This document shows, piece by piece, positions 1 through 7,776 of a stretch of DNA of 64,000 bases. Made by a program: the position numbers and the translations under genes. How positions within the stretch are numbered: position 1 is the stretch's first letter; the number at the start of each line of letters is the position of its first letter. The DNA is taken from the NCBI GenBank assembly GCA_004015825.1, contig SAYS01000021.1, positions 1-64,000 on the forward strand, given 5' to 3'. A model generated the notes under the pieces. It was not told the origin of the DNA. It did not search any database and was given only the letters and a program-made list of their open reading frames with translations. Source of the DNA: Halovenus amylolytica. Lineage in GTDB: Archaea; Halobacteriota; Halobacteria; Halobacteriales; Haloarculaceae.

Positions 1-123
1 CGCCTTGCGGTATTGAGCGGAACCCTGTTCCGCGATATCCGCAGAACCGTCGGTTCTGCGAGACTTCGGGAGCCACACTATGTGGTAGTTGAGGTTGTAG
101 GTTGCGTGCCGTGTGGTCTTCAT
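1..123 (-). CDS. tnpA: IS200/IS605-family TnpA transposase, N-terminal part (runs off the window)
   Basis: The reverse strand reads from an ATG at 123 through 41 codons to the window edge. The first 20 residues (MKTTRHATYNLNYHIVWLPK) are the typical start of the haloarchaeal single-strand HUH/Y1 transposase. Family members normally continue directly with YRKA or similar. Here 17 extra residues sit between WLPK and YRKA, and the DNA coding for them consists mostly of two hairpin-forming palindromes. The HUH and tyrosine motifs lie outside the window, so activity cannot be judged. TnpA would cut and join single-stranded element ends during transposition. Confidence 0.85.
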   Translation of the reverse strand, partial: MKTTRHATYNLNYHIVWLPKSRRTDGSADIAEQGSAQYRKA

Positions 124-358
124 CCGTACTACACACTATTTCATGTCATGGCAAATATCTTGGGGAAACGGTGGGAAATCCAGCCCTGCAATAGAATTGT
201 GGATTGTCACACTATGTTGTCCGCTCGACCCCCGCCTGTTCGCTCCTCGGTTCCGACAGAGCGTCGGAACACTCGTCACTCACGGGAAGGCGGGGGTATG
301 CGCTCGTATCTCTATCAAGGAGAAAGCCTCGCCTTCAAGGCGGGGAGGATGTCACGTA
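1..358. mobile_element. End of an IS200/IS605-type element with folded terminal DNA
   Basis: Next to tnpA lies about 230 bp without a credible gene but with nested inverted repeats. CCCCCGCCT (229-237) pairs with AGGCGGGGG (288-296), enclosing an 8-bp stem GTTCCGAC/GTCGGAAC (250-257/263-270). A compact GC hairpin at 327-345 is followed by GATGTCAC. This CCCCGCC/GGCGGGG hairpin next to a GTCAC end is characteristic of haloarchaeal IS200/IS605/IS1341 ends, from which TnpB guide-like RNAs (sotRNA/omegaRNA) are known to be made. No tnpB fits here. The exact boundary (about 355-358) is inferred from where the Rdx gene begins. Confidence 0.65.
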
Positions 359-582
359 TACGCTCGAACCTCCCTGACAATCTCGTCGATGTCGAGATCG
401 TCTTCGGCTTTGTCGTAGATTATGTCGCCGTCGACCTGGACGCGGAAGACGCCGTGGTCGCCCATCACGAGTGAGATGGTGTCGAGTTTGTTTTCGAGCC
501 CGGAGAGGATCGCTTTCTGGACGTCGAGGGCGCGGTTGCGGAAGCCACAGGGAACACAGTACTCGATTTTGACGTCTGTCAT
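352..582 (-). CDS. SelW/SelT-like Rdx family redox protein
   Basis: A 76-residue thioredoxin-like protein starting MTDVKIEYCVPCGF. It carries the CxxC redox motif at residues 9-12, placed in the first beta-alpha turn as in the Rdx (SelW/SelT/SelH) family. Members are small cytosolic thiol-redox proteins without a firmly defined archaeal substrate. The start at 582 is chosen over an upstream in-frame start because the family begins just before the CxxC strand. The last codons and stop overlap the GATGTCAC end of the neighbouring IS-like element, so the native C-terminus may have been replaced by the insertion. Confidence 0.8.
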   Translation of the reverse strand: MTDVKIEYCVPCGFRNRALDVQKAILSGLENKLDTISLVMGDHGVFRVQVDGDIIYDKAEDDLDIDEIVREVRAYT

Positions 583-681
583 AGTGGGGTGTTTGTGGAG
601 TAGCGTCAAGGAAGTTTGGTCAACGGGGGCGCATCTCGGAGTCGGTCACGTTGCGTACTAGCGATCAAAAACAGCCACCAA

Positions 682-708
682 TACTGTTAATACTAATAGT
701 ACTGTAAG
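682..708 (+). promoter_or_regulatory. Three 9-bp direct repeats upstream of relBE
   Basis: Three head-to-tail near-repeats (TACTGTTAA, TACTAATAG, TACTGTAAG) end 13 bp before the antitoxin ATG, in the only AT-rich stretch there. The position overlaps where the TATA region of this operon should be. It fits autorepression by the antitoxin or toxin-antitoxin complex. That role is inferred from position and repetition only. Confidence 0.45.
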
Positions 709-721
709 AACTGATAGAGAG

Positions 722-916
722 ATGTCGGCAGACAAACGCATTCCAGTCACTGAAAAGACTCACAAAGAACTCCACGATCTAAAAGAACCCGGACAAACAT
801 ACGACGAACTGCTCCGAGAACTGGCGAAACAACGCCGCAGGAAAGAGCTCGAAAACCGCTTTCGCGACATTGAAGAGGCAGACACCGACGATCTGACGAC
901 ACTCGAAGATGTCTGA
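722..916 (+). CDS. RelB/VapB-type antitoxin
   Basis: A 64-residue charged protein with a short N-terminal beta strand (KRIPVTEKTHKELHDL) followed by helices with the YDELLRELAK pattern common in haloarchaeal antitoxins. The Asp/Glu-rich tail would be the toxin-binding segment. It lies directly upstream of a RelE-fold toxin and overlaps it by 8 bp, the usual sign of a co-translated type II pair. Its expected role is to bind and neutralise the toxin and repress the shared promoter. Confidence 0.75.
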   Translation: MSADKRIPVTEKTHKELHDLKEPGQTYDELLRELAKQRRRKELENRFRDIEEADTDDLTTLEDV

Positions 917-1202
917 GTACGAGGTACTGCTGGGCGACGACGCACGTACGTTCCTCGAAACAGCTGACGAAAAGACAACGCGCGTTTGCAAAGAGAAACT
1001 CGGGTATCTCGCCACAGATCCGTATCCTGGTCGTGGCCGCGGTGACACGGAGAAACTCCCCATCGACGGCCGTCGGGACCGCTATCGGATACATATTTCA
1101 CGGACGTACACTGCCTTTTACACGATACTAGAGGACGAGAAAGAGGTCCGCGTACTGGAAATTCTTCCGATCGACCAGGCACACGATCGATACGGGTTCT
1201 AA
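909..1202 (+). CDS. relE: RelE/ParE-fold toxin
   Basis: A 97-residue protein with the RelE/ParE signature: an N-terminal strand, a helix with K/R residues, then a core around YRIHISRTYTAFYTI and VRVLEILPIDQAHDRYGF. The closing I-x(2)-AHDRYG is typical of RelE toxins, which cleave ribosome-bound mRNA. The ParE gyrase-poison subgroup is the alternative. Basic residues are preserved although most haloarchaeal proteins are acidic. Its start lies inside the antitoxin gene, so translation is probably coupled. Confidence 0.8.
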   Translation: MSEYEVLLGDDARTFLETADEKTTRVCKEKLGYLATDPYPGRGRGDTEKLPIDGRRDRYRIHISRTYTAFYTILEDEKEVRVLEILPIDQAHDRYGF

Positions 1203-1238
1203 GAGCAGCGATAGGACGGAAACGGGTTGTGAACGGAG

Positions 1239-2642
1239 TCAGAAAGCAAGCGCATCGACAACGATCGCGAGGAGCAAGACGCCGAGATACGCGTTCGAGG
1301 CGTGGAAGGCGCGGAACGCGGCCTGTTCGGTCTGCTCGCGGTGGAGTTTGATCGCAGCCCAGAGGAACACCGTACCCAGGGCCGTCGTCGAGACGGCGGC
1401 GACCCAGCCCAGCTGGGTCAGCCAGATGAGCACCGTCGTCGCCGCGAGCGTCGTCCCGATCCAGAGCAGAATGTGCTTTCGCGTGGTCGTCTCACCGCGG
1501 ACGACGGGCATCATCGGGAAGCCACCGCGGGCGTAATCCTCCTTGTATGCAAGCGCGAGGTTGTAGAAATGCGCCGGCGTCCAGACGAAGATCACCGTCG
1601 CGAGCATGACGCCAGCCACCTCGATCCGGCCGGTGACCGCCGCCCAGCCGATCAGCGCCGGCAGCGAGCCAGCCGCCCCGCCGATGACAGTATTCTGAAC
1701 CGTATTCGGCTTGAGCAGGAGTGTGTAGATGACGCTGTAGAAGATGATCGCCGTCAGCCCGAGCGCAGCCGTCAGCGGATTCAGCTGCAGGAAGGCACCG
1801 ATCGAAAGCACGGTCAGGACGAGCCCGAAGATCATAGCATTCCGGGCTGGGATCTGGTGGGTCGCGATCGGGCGGTCGTTCGTCCGGGACATTTTCTTGT
1901 CTTTCTCGCGTTCGAGGACGTGGTTGAAGGTGCCACTGGCACCGATCGCGAGCACACCACCACCGAGTGTGAAGACGATCGTCCGGACACCCAGTGTGGA
2001 GCCGGCGGCGAGCGCCATCGCTGCCGCGGCGACGAGACAGAGCAGCCACATCAGGCGTGGTTTCATCAGCCGGAAGTACGCGAAGCTGCGGAGTTTGAGT
2101 CGTTCGGCGAACGGACGGTCGGCGAGCGGTGTCGGAGATTCGGCAGCGTCGTCGTCGGTCGAAACCGGCTCGACATCGTCCTGTGTAAGTGGTTCGTCGG
2201 CACCGCCAGTCTCGTATTCGAGCTGCCAGGCGAGGGAGACGACCAGCGTCGCGAAGATCGTGAGCCCGACTGCCAGATGCAGTCCCGGGGCGGGCAGCGA
2301 ACCGACTCCCGTGGCGAGCAGTGCACCGAACGCGATCTGAGTCGGATAGAGAACGAGTGCAATCACACCGGTGGCTTTCACACTGCGTGGCGTCTCACTC
2401 CGGAAGATCACTACGACCGCAGCCAGTACGGCGAGTCCAGCGAGGGCTGCGAGGACGCGGTGTCCGATGGCGATCGCCACTGCGGGCTCGGTCAGCGATC
2501 CCGAGCAGGCAGGCCACGAGGAACAGGCTTCTGCGGCGTCCGCGAGCGATGCCGTCGCTCCGACGACGACGAGGAGATACACCGCGACGGTCGCGACCGC
2601 GAGCGCGGCTGTTGGTCGTTCGAGGGCCCTGCGGAGGCGCAT
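1239..2642 (-). CDS. ctaB: Heme O synthase (protoheme IX farnesyltransferase) with N-terminal CtaA-like domain
   Basis: 467 residues. The C-terminal part (about 185-467) is a UbiA-type prenyltransferase with the Asp-rich NHVLEREKD...TNDRP motif, transferring farnesyl to protoheme to make heme O for terminal oxidases. The N-terminal ~145 residues are a four-helix CtaA/COX15-like half with C40-SSWPA-C46 and His61. A linker rich in Asp/Glu/Thr joins the two. The fusion occurs in other haloarchaea by family knowledge. A separate CtaA half is encoded at 37570, so the heme A pathway is split over two loci here. Confidence 0.9.
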   Translation of the reverse strand: MRLRRALERPTAALAVATVAVYLLVVVGATASLADAAEACSSWPACSGSLTEPAVAIAIGHRVLAALAGLAVLAAVVVIFRSETPRSVKATGVIALVLYPTQIAFGALLATGVGSLPAPGLHLAVGLTIFATLVVSLAWQLEYETGGADEPLTQDDVEPVSTDDDAAESPTPLADRPFAERLKLRSFAYFRLMKPRLMWLLCLVAAAAMALAAGSTLGVRTIVFTLGGGVLAIGASGTFNHVLEREKDKKMSRTNDRPIATHQIPARNAMIFGLVLTVLSIGAFLQLNPLTAALGLTAIIFYSVIYTLLLKPNTVQNTVIGGAAGSLPALIGWAAVTGRIEVAGVMLATVIFVWTPAHFYNLALAYKEDYARGGFPMMPVVRGETTTRKHILLWIGTTLAATTVLIWLTQLGWVAAVSTTALGTVFLWAAIKLHREQTEQAAFRAFHASNAYLGVLLLAIVVDALAF

Positions 2643-2699
2643 ATGTACATCACTTTGACGGAGTGTACTTAGATGCCTCGCTTTTCCGGGACGACGATC

Positions 2700-3962
2700 T
2701 CAGCCCGAGTCGAGACAGTTCCGGACTGCAGCCAGCAGCGTCTCGGCACTAGTCACGGTTCGGTCGATGCCGGCCCCACCAGCCGGCGGTCGGCCGCCAC
2801 CGTCACCCAGCGCAGCAACTCGCTGGCGGGCCACACCAGACTGCCCGCCGAACGCGGCCCGAATGCTCGCCGAGTGATCGATTGTTTCCGGCAGGGCTTC
2901 ACCGCCAGGACCATCGGTAACGACGATGACGTCGGCCTCGCGGGCGAACGCTGTCGCTTCAGCACGGAGATCCTCGTCGACCGGTTCGAACGGTGGCGCG
3001 GTCACGGTCGGACACTCTAGCGCCGCGGCGAGTTCCGCGGCCCTGTCACCCGCCGGGAGCGGACCGGCCGAGAGATCGAAGCCGGCCTGCCAGAGCGTCC
3101 GGAGCGCGCGCTGTCCCGGTACACCCCCACCGACGACGTGGACGCGACCCCCCACACTCGGTCGCTCGTCGAAGGCTGCGACAGTCGGAGTCCCCGTCGC
3201 TGGATTCCGCGTAACAGCCGTCGTCGTTCCGAAGGCAGTCGCCAGCGCGTCGTCGGTCAGGACCGACTCGGGGCTACCCCGAGCGCGGATGTGTCCATCC
3301 GAGAGAAGGAGCAGTCTGTCACAGAACCGCGCCGCGAGATCGAGATCGTGGATGGCTGCGATCGCTGTGTTCCCCTCGGAGACGAGACCCGCAACGAGCC
3401 CCAGCACCCGGATCTGGTGGTTGATATCCAGGCTGGCGGTCGGTTCGTCGAGGACGAGCACCGACGGTTCCTGTGCGAGTGCACGGGCGAGCAGCACACG
3501 CTGGCGCTCACCGCCGGAGAGGTCGTCGACTGCTCGATCCCGGAACTGGGCTGTCTCGGTCCGTTCGAGTGCACGTTCGATCGGTTCGCTGTCAGTCCCC
3601 CAGTCCAGTCGCGACTGGTGTGGGGTTCGGCCCATCTCGACGATCTGCTCCGTCGTAAACGAGAAGCCGACGTGACTGTCCTGCGGGACCGTCGCGACCT
3701 GCCGGCTGACCGCCTTCGAGGAGAGTTCCTCGACGGGCGTCCCGTCGAGCGCGACCGTTCCCCCGTCGGGATCGAGCACACCGTTGATCGATCGGAGAAG
3801 CGTCGTCTTGCCAGCGCCGTTGGGGCCGACCAGCGCGACGAACTCGCCGGGTTCGACGGTGAGATCGACGCCGTCGAGGACGGAGACGTCGCCGTAGCTC
3901 TGGGAGAGGTTTTCGACTGTGACCGTGGTCCCGTCCCGGACCGGGTGGGGGTCACCACTCAT
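2700..3962 (-). CDS. btuD: Cobalamin ABC transporter ATP-binding protein with C-terminal extension
   Basis: 420 residues starting MSGDPHPVRDGTT. An ABC ATPase domain fills about 1-260: Walker A GPNGAGKTT, signature LSGGERQRV, Walker B VLVLDEPTAS, then the H-loop. A further ~160 residues include a glycine-rich HVVGGGVPGQ segment and resemble a nucleotide- or corrinoid-binding Rossmann layer, as in the long BtuD of Halobacterium. The start at 3962 is supported by the 4-bp ATGA overlap with btuC. With BtuC and BtuF it powers uptake of corrinoids. Confidence 0.87.
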   Translation of the reverse strand: MSGDPHPVRDGTTVTVENLSQSYGDVSVLDGVDLTVEPGEFVALVGPNGAGKTTLLRSINGVLDPDGGTVALDGTPVEELSSKAVSRQVATVPQDSHVGFSFTTEQIVEMGRTPHQSRLDWGTDSEPIERALERTETAQFRDRAVDDLSGGERQRVLLARALAQEPSVLVLDEPTASLDINHQIRVLGLVAGLVSEGNTAIAAIHDLDLAARFCDRLLLLSDGHIRARGSPESVLTDDALATAFGTTTAVTRNPATGTPTVAAFDERPSVGGRVHVVGGGVPGQRALRTLWQAGFDLSAGPLPAGDRAAELAAALECPTVTAPPFEPVDEDLRAEATAFAREADVIVVTDGPGGEALPETIDHSASIRAAFGGQSGVARQRVAALGDGGGRPPAGGAGIDRTVTSAETLLAAVRNCLDSG

Positions 3963-5059
3963 AACGCGTGCACCTCGCGTTTGCGGAGCAAGAAGAGGAA
4001 AAACGGCGCGCCAACCGCAGCGGTAACGATCCCGACCGGCACTTCGGCGGGGCCAGCGCGAGCGAGCGTATCTGCAGCAACGAGGAAGGTTGCACCGGCG
4101 AGCGCGCTGGTGGGGATCAGAATCCGGTGGTCCGGCCCGACGAGCAGGCGCATAATGTGTGGGACGATCAGCCCGACGAAGCCGATGATGCCGGCAACTG
4201 CGACGCCGGCAGCGGTGATGATACTCGCGCCTGCGAGCAGGATTCGCTTCGTCCACTCGACGTCGATTCCAAGGGTCTGGGCATCCTCTTCGCCGAGGAG
4301 CATGACGTTGAGATCGCGTGCGTACGCGAGCAGGACGACGAACACGATTACAGTCAGTGGGAGCGTCGCCTCGACATCACCCCAGGAGCTCCAGCGCAGG
4401 TGACCCATCAACCAGAGAATCGCCTCTTCGAGATTATCCCCGGTGTAGAGGAGCATGTAGGAGATGACCGCACCGAGGAAGGTCTGGATGGCGATGCCAG
4501 CGAGAAGGAGGGTCGCGACCGGTGTTCGGCCTCCCTCCGTCGCGATGAGATAGACACCGAAAGCAGCGATCAGTGACCCGACGAAAGCGGCCGTCTGGAG
4601 TCCAAAGGGCATCGCGATCGGAAACGCGATCACCGCGACCGCGCCGACCGCCGCACCGGAGGAGACACCGATGATCGAGGGATCGGCCATCGGATTCCGG
4701 AAAAAGCCCTGCATCACCGCGCCCGCAGTCGCCAGCGCGAAGCCGACGATCGCGCCAAGCAGGATTCTCGGCAGTCGGAGCTGCTGGACGATAACCTGAT
4801 CGGAGCTGTCGACAGACAGCGAGAACGGCTGCGTATAGGCGAGATCTGGAACCGGCAGATCGAGCCCGTGGCCCAGCACGCCTGCGCGGGTGGATTCGAG
4901 ACTCACACCGGAGGGATAGGCGAGCGTGTTGATCGTCGCCCGGACGACGGTCCAGGTGTCGATACTGACCGGGCCGATCCGGGCACTGACGAGGATCGTA
5001 CAGACCAGTGCCGCGAACAGCCCCGACGACCACAGCAACAGCCGGGAGTGGACCCGCAT
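3959..5059 (-). CDS. btuC: Cobalamin ABC transporter permease
   Basis: A 366-residue FecCD/BtuC-family membrane protein with about ten hydrophobic segments. It carries the family motif around GAVMQGFFRNPMADPSIIGVSSGAA and a conserved loop LGIDVEWTKRILLA. The ATG at 5059 is chosen because the longer frame needs a TTG start and would run into the AT-rich promoter shared with btuF. It overlaps btuD by 4 bp and is divergent from btuF across 61 bp, so the three genes form one bidirectional uptake locus. Iron-siderophore permeases look similar; BtuF-like context favours cobalamin. Confidence 0.87.
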   Translation of the reverse strand: MRVHSRLLLWSSGLFAALVCTILVSARIGPVSIDTWTVVRATINTLAYPSGVSLESTRAGVLGHGLDLPVPDLAYTQPFSLSVDSSDQVIVQQLRLPRILLGAIVGFALATAGAVMQGFFRNPMADPSIIGVSSGAAVGAVAVIAFPIAMPFGLQTAAFVGSLIAAFGVYLIATEGGRTPVATLLLAGIAIQTFLGAVISYMLLYTGDNLEEAILWLMGHLRWSSWGDVEATLPLTVIVFVVLLAYARDLNVMLLGEEDAQTLGIDVEWTKRILLAGASIITAAGVAVAGIIGFVGLIVPHIMRLLVGPDHRILIPTSALAGATFLVAADTLARAGPAEVPVGIVTAAVGAPFFLFLLRKREVHAL

Positions 5060-5120
5060 CGTTAACGCAAATCGACTTTCTTTAGCCAAATACTTGTTGC
5101 ATTAGCGCACATCGGGTGAT

Positions 5121-6269
5121 ATGCGAATCAAAACAGTACTCGTCGCGCTCGTTGTGGTGCTGGCAGCAGGGCCGGCACTCGCCGTGGGCAGCGCAGGAGC
5201 GACACCGACAGGGATCGATGGGACAGCTACCTCGGTTGCCGACGAACACCTCGACTGTGAGTTCCCGATCGAACTCACGGATGCGACCGGTGAGACGGTG
5301 ACGATCGAGGATGAACCCGAGGAGGTTGTCGTGCTGGCACCGAACGTGGCCCAGCATCTCTGGGAGATCGATGCCGAGGAAAAAGTAGTCGGGATGCCGG
5401 TCAACCAGTTCACCTCGTATCTGAACGGGAGCGAGGAGCGGACGAACGTCGTCGGCGAGTTAGGCCAGCCAGTTAACGAGGAGGTGGTCGGTCTGGAAGC
5501 TGATCTCGTGCTGGTACCGAACGTCATCTCGGACGAAGCAGTCGCGGAACTCCGCGAAAGCGGTGAGACAGTCTACAAATACGAGCGTGCGAGGAATCTC
5601 AGCAAGATGCTGACGACCGTCGAGCGAACTGGCCAGCTCGTCGGTGAGTGCGAGGCTGCGACGGAGAAAACGGACGAACTCGAAGAGCGCATCAACTTCG
5701 TCGAGGAGGCAGTCGCCGACGAGGAGCAGCCGACTGTCTTCTACGACCTCGGCGATCAGCCGAGTGGGCCGTTCACGGTCAACAGCAACGCACTCGAACA
5801 CGACGTGGTCACGACCGCCGGTGCGGAGAACATCGCCGCCGACATCGAAGCTCCGCGAGGCTATCTCGAAATCTCCACCGAGGTCATCATCAGTGAACAG
5901 CCCGAGTGGGTGATCTCACACGGCGGTACGCTCTCGAATTTCTCGGGTTACGACGAGACGCCCGCTCTGGCGAACGACCGGGTACTCGAAGTCGATGCGA
6001 ACCTCATCAGCCAGCACGGGCCACGAAACGTCGACGTGCTCGAAAACATCGCGGAAGAACTCCACCCGGAAGCGATGGCAGACGCACGGCAGGCTGCCGA
6101 GAACGAGACTGACGACGGGACGATGGATAACGACGGCAACGAATCGATGGACGACGAGACGACCGGCGGAGACGACGGCGGTGCTGACGACTCCGGCCCA
6201 GGACTGACAGCCGGTGCAGCAATCGCGGCACTCGTCGCGCTGGCAGTCGTCGCTACGCGACGGGACTGA
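5121..6269 (+). CDS. btuF: Cobalamin-binding protein with PGF-CTERM-type anchor
   Basis: 382 residues: Sec signal peptide (1-~28), periplasmic-binding fold of the BtuF/FhuD type (motifs VVVLAPNVAQHLWEIDA and LEADLVLVPN), an Asp/Thr/Gly-rich linker (about 330-358), and a C-terminal SGPGL-hydrophobic-RRD tail. The tail matches the PGF-CTERM sorting signal recognised by archaeosortase ArtA, with Leu in place of Phe. The protein would be exported, cleaved and lipid-anchored outside the cell to capture corrinoids for BtuCD, encoded divergently. Confidence 0.85.
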   Translation: MRIKTVLVALVVVLAAGPALAVGSAGATPTGIDGTATSVADEHLDCEFPIELTDATGETVTIEDEPEEVVVLAPNVAQHLWEIDAEEKVVGMPVNQFTSYLNGSEERTNVVGELGQPVNEEVVGLEADLVLVPNVISDEAVAELRESGETVYKYERARNLSKMLTTVERTGQLVGECEAATEKTDELEERINFVEEAVADEEQPTVFYDLGDQPSGPFTVNSNALEHDVVTTAGAENIAADIEAPRGYLEISTEVIISEQPEWVISHGGTLSNFSGYDETPALANDRVLEVDANLISQHGPRNVDVLENIAEELHPEAMADARQAAENETDDGTMDNDGNESMDDETTGGDDGGADDSGPGLTAGAAIAALVALAVVATRRD

Positions 6270-6300
6270 TAGCTGGCAGTCCTAGTTGAATGACGGAGAG

Positions 6301-6696
6301 TTAGTACCCTTCGACGTCGATCACTTTTTTCGTCTCCGGATGCGTGAGATCGCGATCAGCCGAGACGACGGGTGCGTCGAGCTCTCGACCGACGGCCGCG
6401 ATGAGTGCGTCTGGCCCGTCGAGAAACGGCCCGCTGGGTACAATTTCGTCCGCGATCAGTCCCGCAGTAACCGCCAACTGTTCATCGACAGCGTATGGTT
6501 CTGTCCAGGATAGAGCCTCCCGAGTGCCGACCACGTCACCGCCGGGAACGTTCCCCTCCCCGACGAGTACCTCGGTAACTGCAGGGACCGGCAAAATCCA
6601 GTTTTCGGTAGCACCACCGTGTACCTCGTAAAACGTTTTTGTCGCTTCGTCACCATCGAGATAGTCGATCACGAACGAGGTGTCGAGCACCCTCAT
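6301..6696 (-). CDS. vapC: VapC-type PIN-domain toxin
   Basis: A 131-residue PIN-domain ribonuclease. It opens VLDTSFVIDYLDGD with the first acidic residue, has a central acidic VTEVLVGEG, then GPDALIAAVGRELDAPVVSADRDL and DVEGY at the end. These supply the four acidic positions that bind Mg2+ in VapC. It overlaps the antitoxin gene by 4 bp. VapC toxins cleave tRNA or rRNA; the target here cannot be predicted. Confidence 0.85.
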   Translation of the reverse strand: MRVLDTSFVIDYLDGDEATKTFYEVHGGATENWILPVPAVTEVLVGEGNVPGGDVVGTREALSWTEPYAVDEQLAVTAGLIADEIVPSGPFLDGPDALIAAVGRELDAPVVSADRDLTHPETKKVIDVEGY

Positions 6697-6935
6697 CTGT
6701 CCGATCGATCGCGCATTCGCTCTTTTCGCTTCTCTTTTGCTGTCTGTCGTTGCTCACGGATGCGATCAGCGTGCTCGTCTGACCACCGACCGAACCCATC
6801 GTAAAAATCACCCTCGCGTTCGTCTTCGAGCACACGCTCCAAAACATCGTTGTAACTCTCTCCCTCACGGCGTAGCCGGTCGAGTTCCTGCTTTACTCGA
6901 TCACTGACCCGTATCTGTTCGTCGGCAGTCGCCAT
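6693..6935 (-). CDS. vapB: VapB-type antitoxin
   Basis: 80 residues, starting MATADEQIRVSDRVKQEL, a short DNA-binding strand-helix start seen in haloarchaeal VapB proteins. SYNDVLERVLEDE follows and then a long charged tail that would wrap the toxin. It is first in a two-gene operon with the PIN toxin. An inverted repeat just upstream of its ATG may be the autoregulatory site. Confidence 0.78.
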   Translation of the reverse strand: MATADEQIRVSDRVKQELDRLRREGESYNDVLERVLEDEREGDFYDGFGRWSDEHADRIREQRQTAKEKRKERMRDRSDR

Positions 6936-6938
6936 TAC

Positions 6939-6956
6939 GTCAACGTTGGTGTTGAC
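6939..6956. promoter_or_regulatory. Inverted repeat upstream of vapB
   Basis: GTCAAC-6bp-GTTGAC lies 4 bp upstream of the vapB start codon; CAACGTTG within it is also palindromic. On the reverse strand a TTAACCATT stretch immediately upstream could serve as the TATA box. The arrangement is what an autorepressed toxin-antitoxin operator looks like. No binding evidence is available. Confidence 0.45.
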
Positions 6957-7016
6957 AATGGTTAATCGTTCGGCCAGATCAGCCGCATTTATTCTGCTGG
7001 CTACCCAGATACAGCC

Positions 7017-7736
7017 ATGTGTGGTCGTTACAGCCTGTTCGTCTCGGCCGAAAAGCTAGCCGGCAAATTCGACGTCGCTGTCGAGGAGTACCAGCCGACG
7101 TACAACGCCGCCCCGGGACAAGAGCTCCCGGTCGTCACCGACGACGCGCCGGACCGCCTGCGTCGACTGGAGTGGGGACTGATCCCCGAGTGGGCCGAGA
7201 GTCGAACAGATGGAGGACACATCAACGCCCGCGCGGAGACGCTGGCATCGAAGCGGAGTTTCCGGGACGCCTTCGAGCAAACGGGTGGTGATCTCGCCGC
7301 CGGACGCTGTCTCGTCCCCGCGGATGGCTTCTACGAGTGGGTCGAGGAGGACGGCGGCAAACAGCCCTACAGAGTCGGACTCGCAGACGACGAGCCCTTT
7401 CTGATGGCCGGGCTGTGGGCGCAGTGGCGACCCCCGACGACCCAGACCGGGCTGGACGCCTTCGCCAGTGGCGAGAATACTGCGGAGACAGAGATCGTCG
7501 AGACGTTCACCATCATCACGACGGAGCCCAACGACCTCGTCGGGGAGTTACACCACCGGATGGCCGTCATTCTCGCCGACGAGGATGCGGATCGGTGGCT
7601 CACCGGATCGACAGACGAGGCACAGGAACTGTTGCGACCGTATCCCGACGACGAGATGCGAGCGTACCCGGTCTCGACGGCGGTCAACGATCCGGCAAAC
7701 GACAGGCCGGAGTTAGTCGAACCGATCGAGAAATAA
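7017..7736 (+). CDS. HMCES/YedK-type abasic-site DNA-protein crosslinking protein
   Basis: 239 residues of the SRAP family. It begins MCGRYS, leaving Cys2 at the N-terminus after Met removal; this cysteine forms a thiazolidine with abasic sites in single-stranded DNA. The conserved N of INARAET, the RCLVPADGFYEW block and the EPNDLVGELHHRMAVIL region with the catalytic His are all present. Length is normal. It shields abasic sites at stalled forks. Its old name is SOS response-associated peptidase. It is divergent from vapBC and has its own TATA-like TTTATT about 30 bp upstream. Confidence 0.92.
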   Translation: MCGRYSLFVSAEKLAGKFDVAVEEYQPTYNAAPGQELPVVTDDAPDRLRRLEWGLIPEWAESRTDGGHINARAETLASKRSFRDAFEQTGGDLAAGRCLVPADGFYEWVEEDGGKQPYRVGLADDEPFLMAGLWAQWRPPTTQTGLDAFASGENTAETEIVETFTIITTEPNDLVGELHHRMAVILADEDADRWLTGSTDEAQELLRPYPDDEMRAYPVSTAVNDPANDRPELVEPIEK

Positions 7737-7776
7737 CAACGCCTGAGAGTCGACAGCGATCAGTTGTGATCGGACG

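Noticed and set aside
5060..5089. Upstream TTG start for btuC (ten extra residues)
   Set aside because: It falls within the 61-bp divergent promoter region; the ATG at 5059 gives the normal BtuC start.
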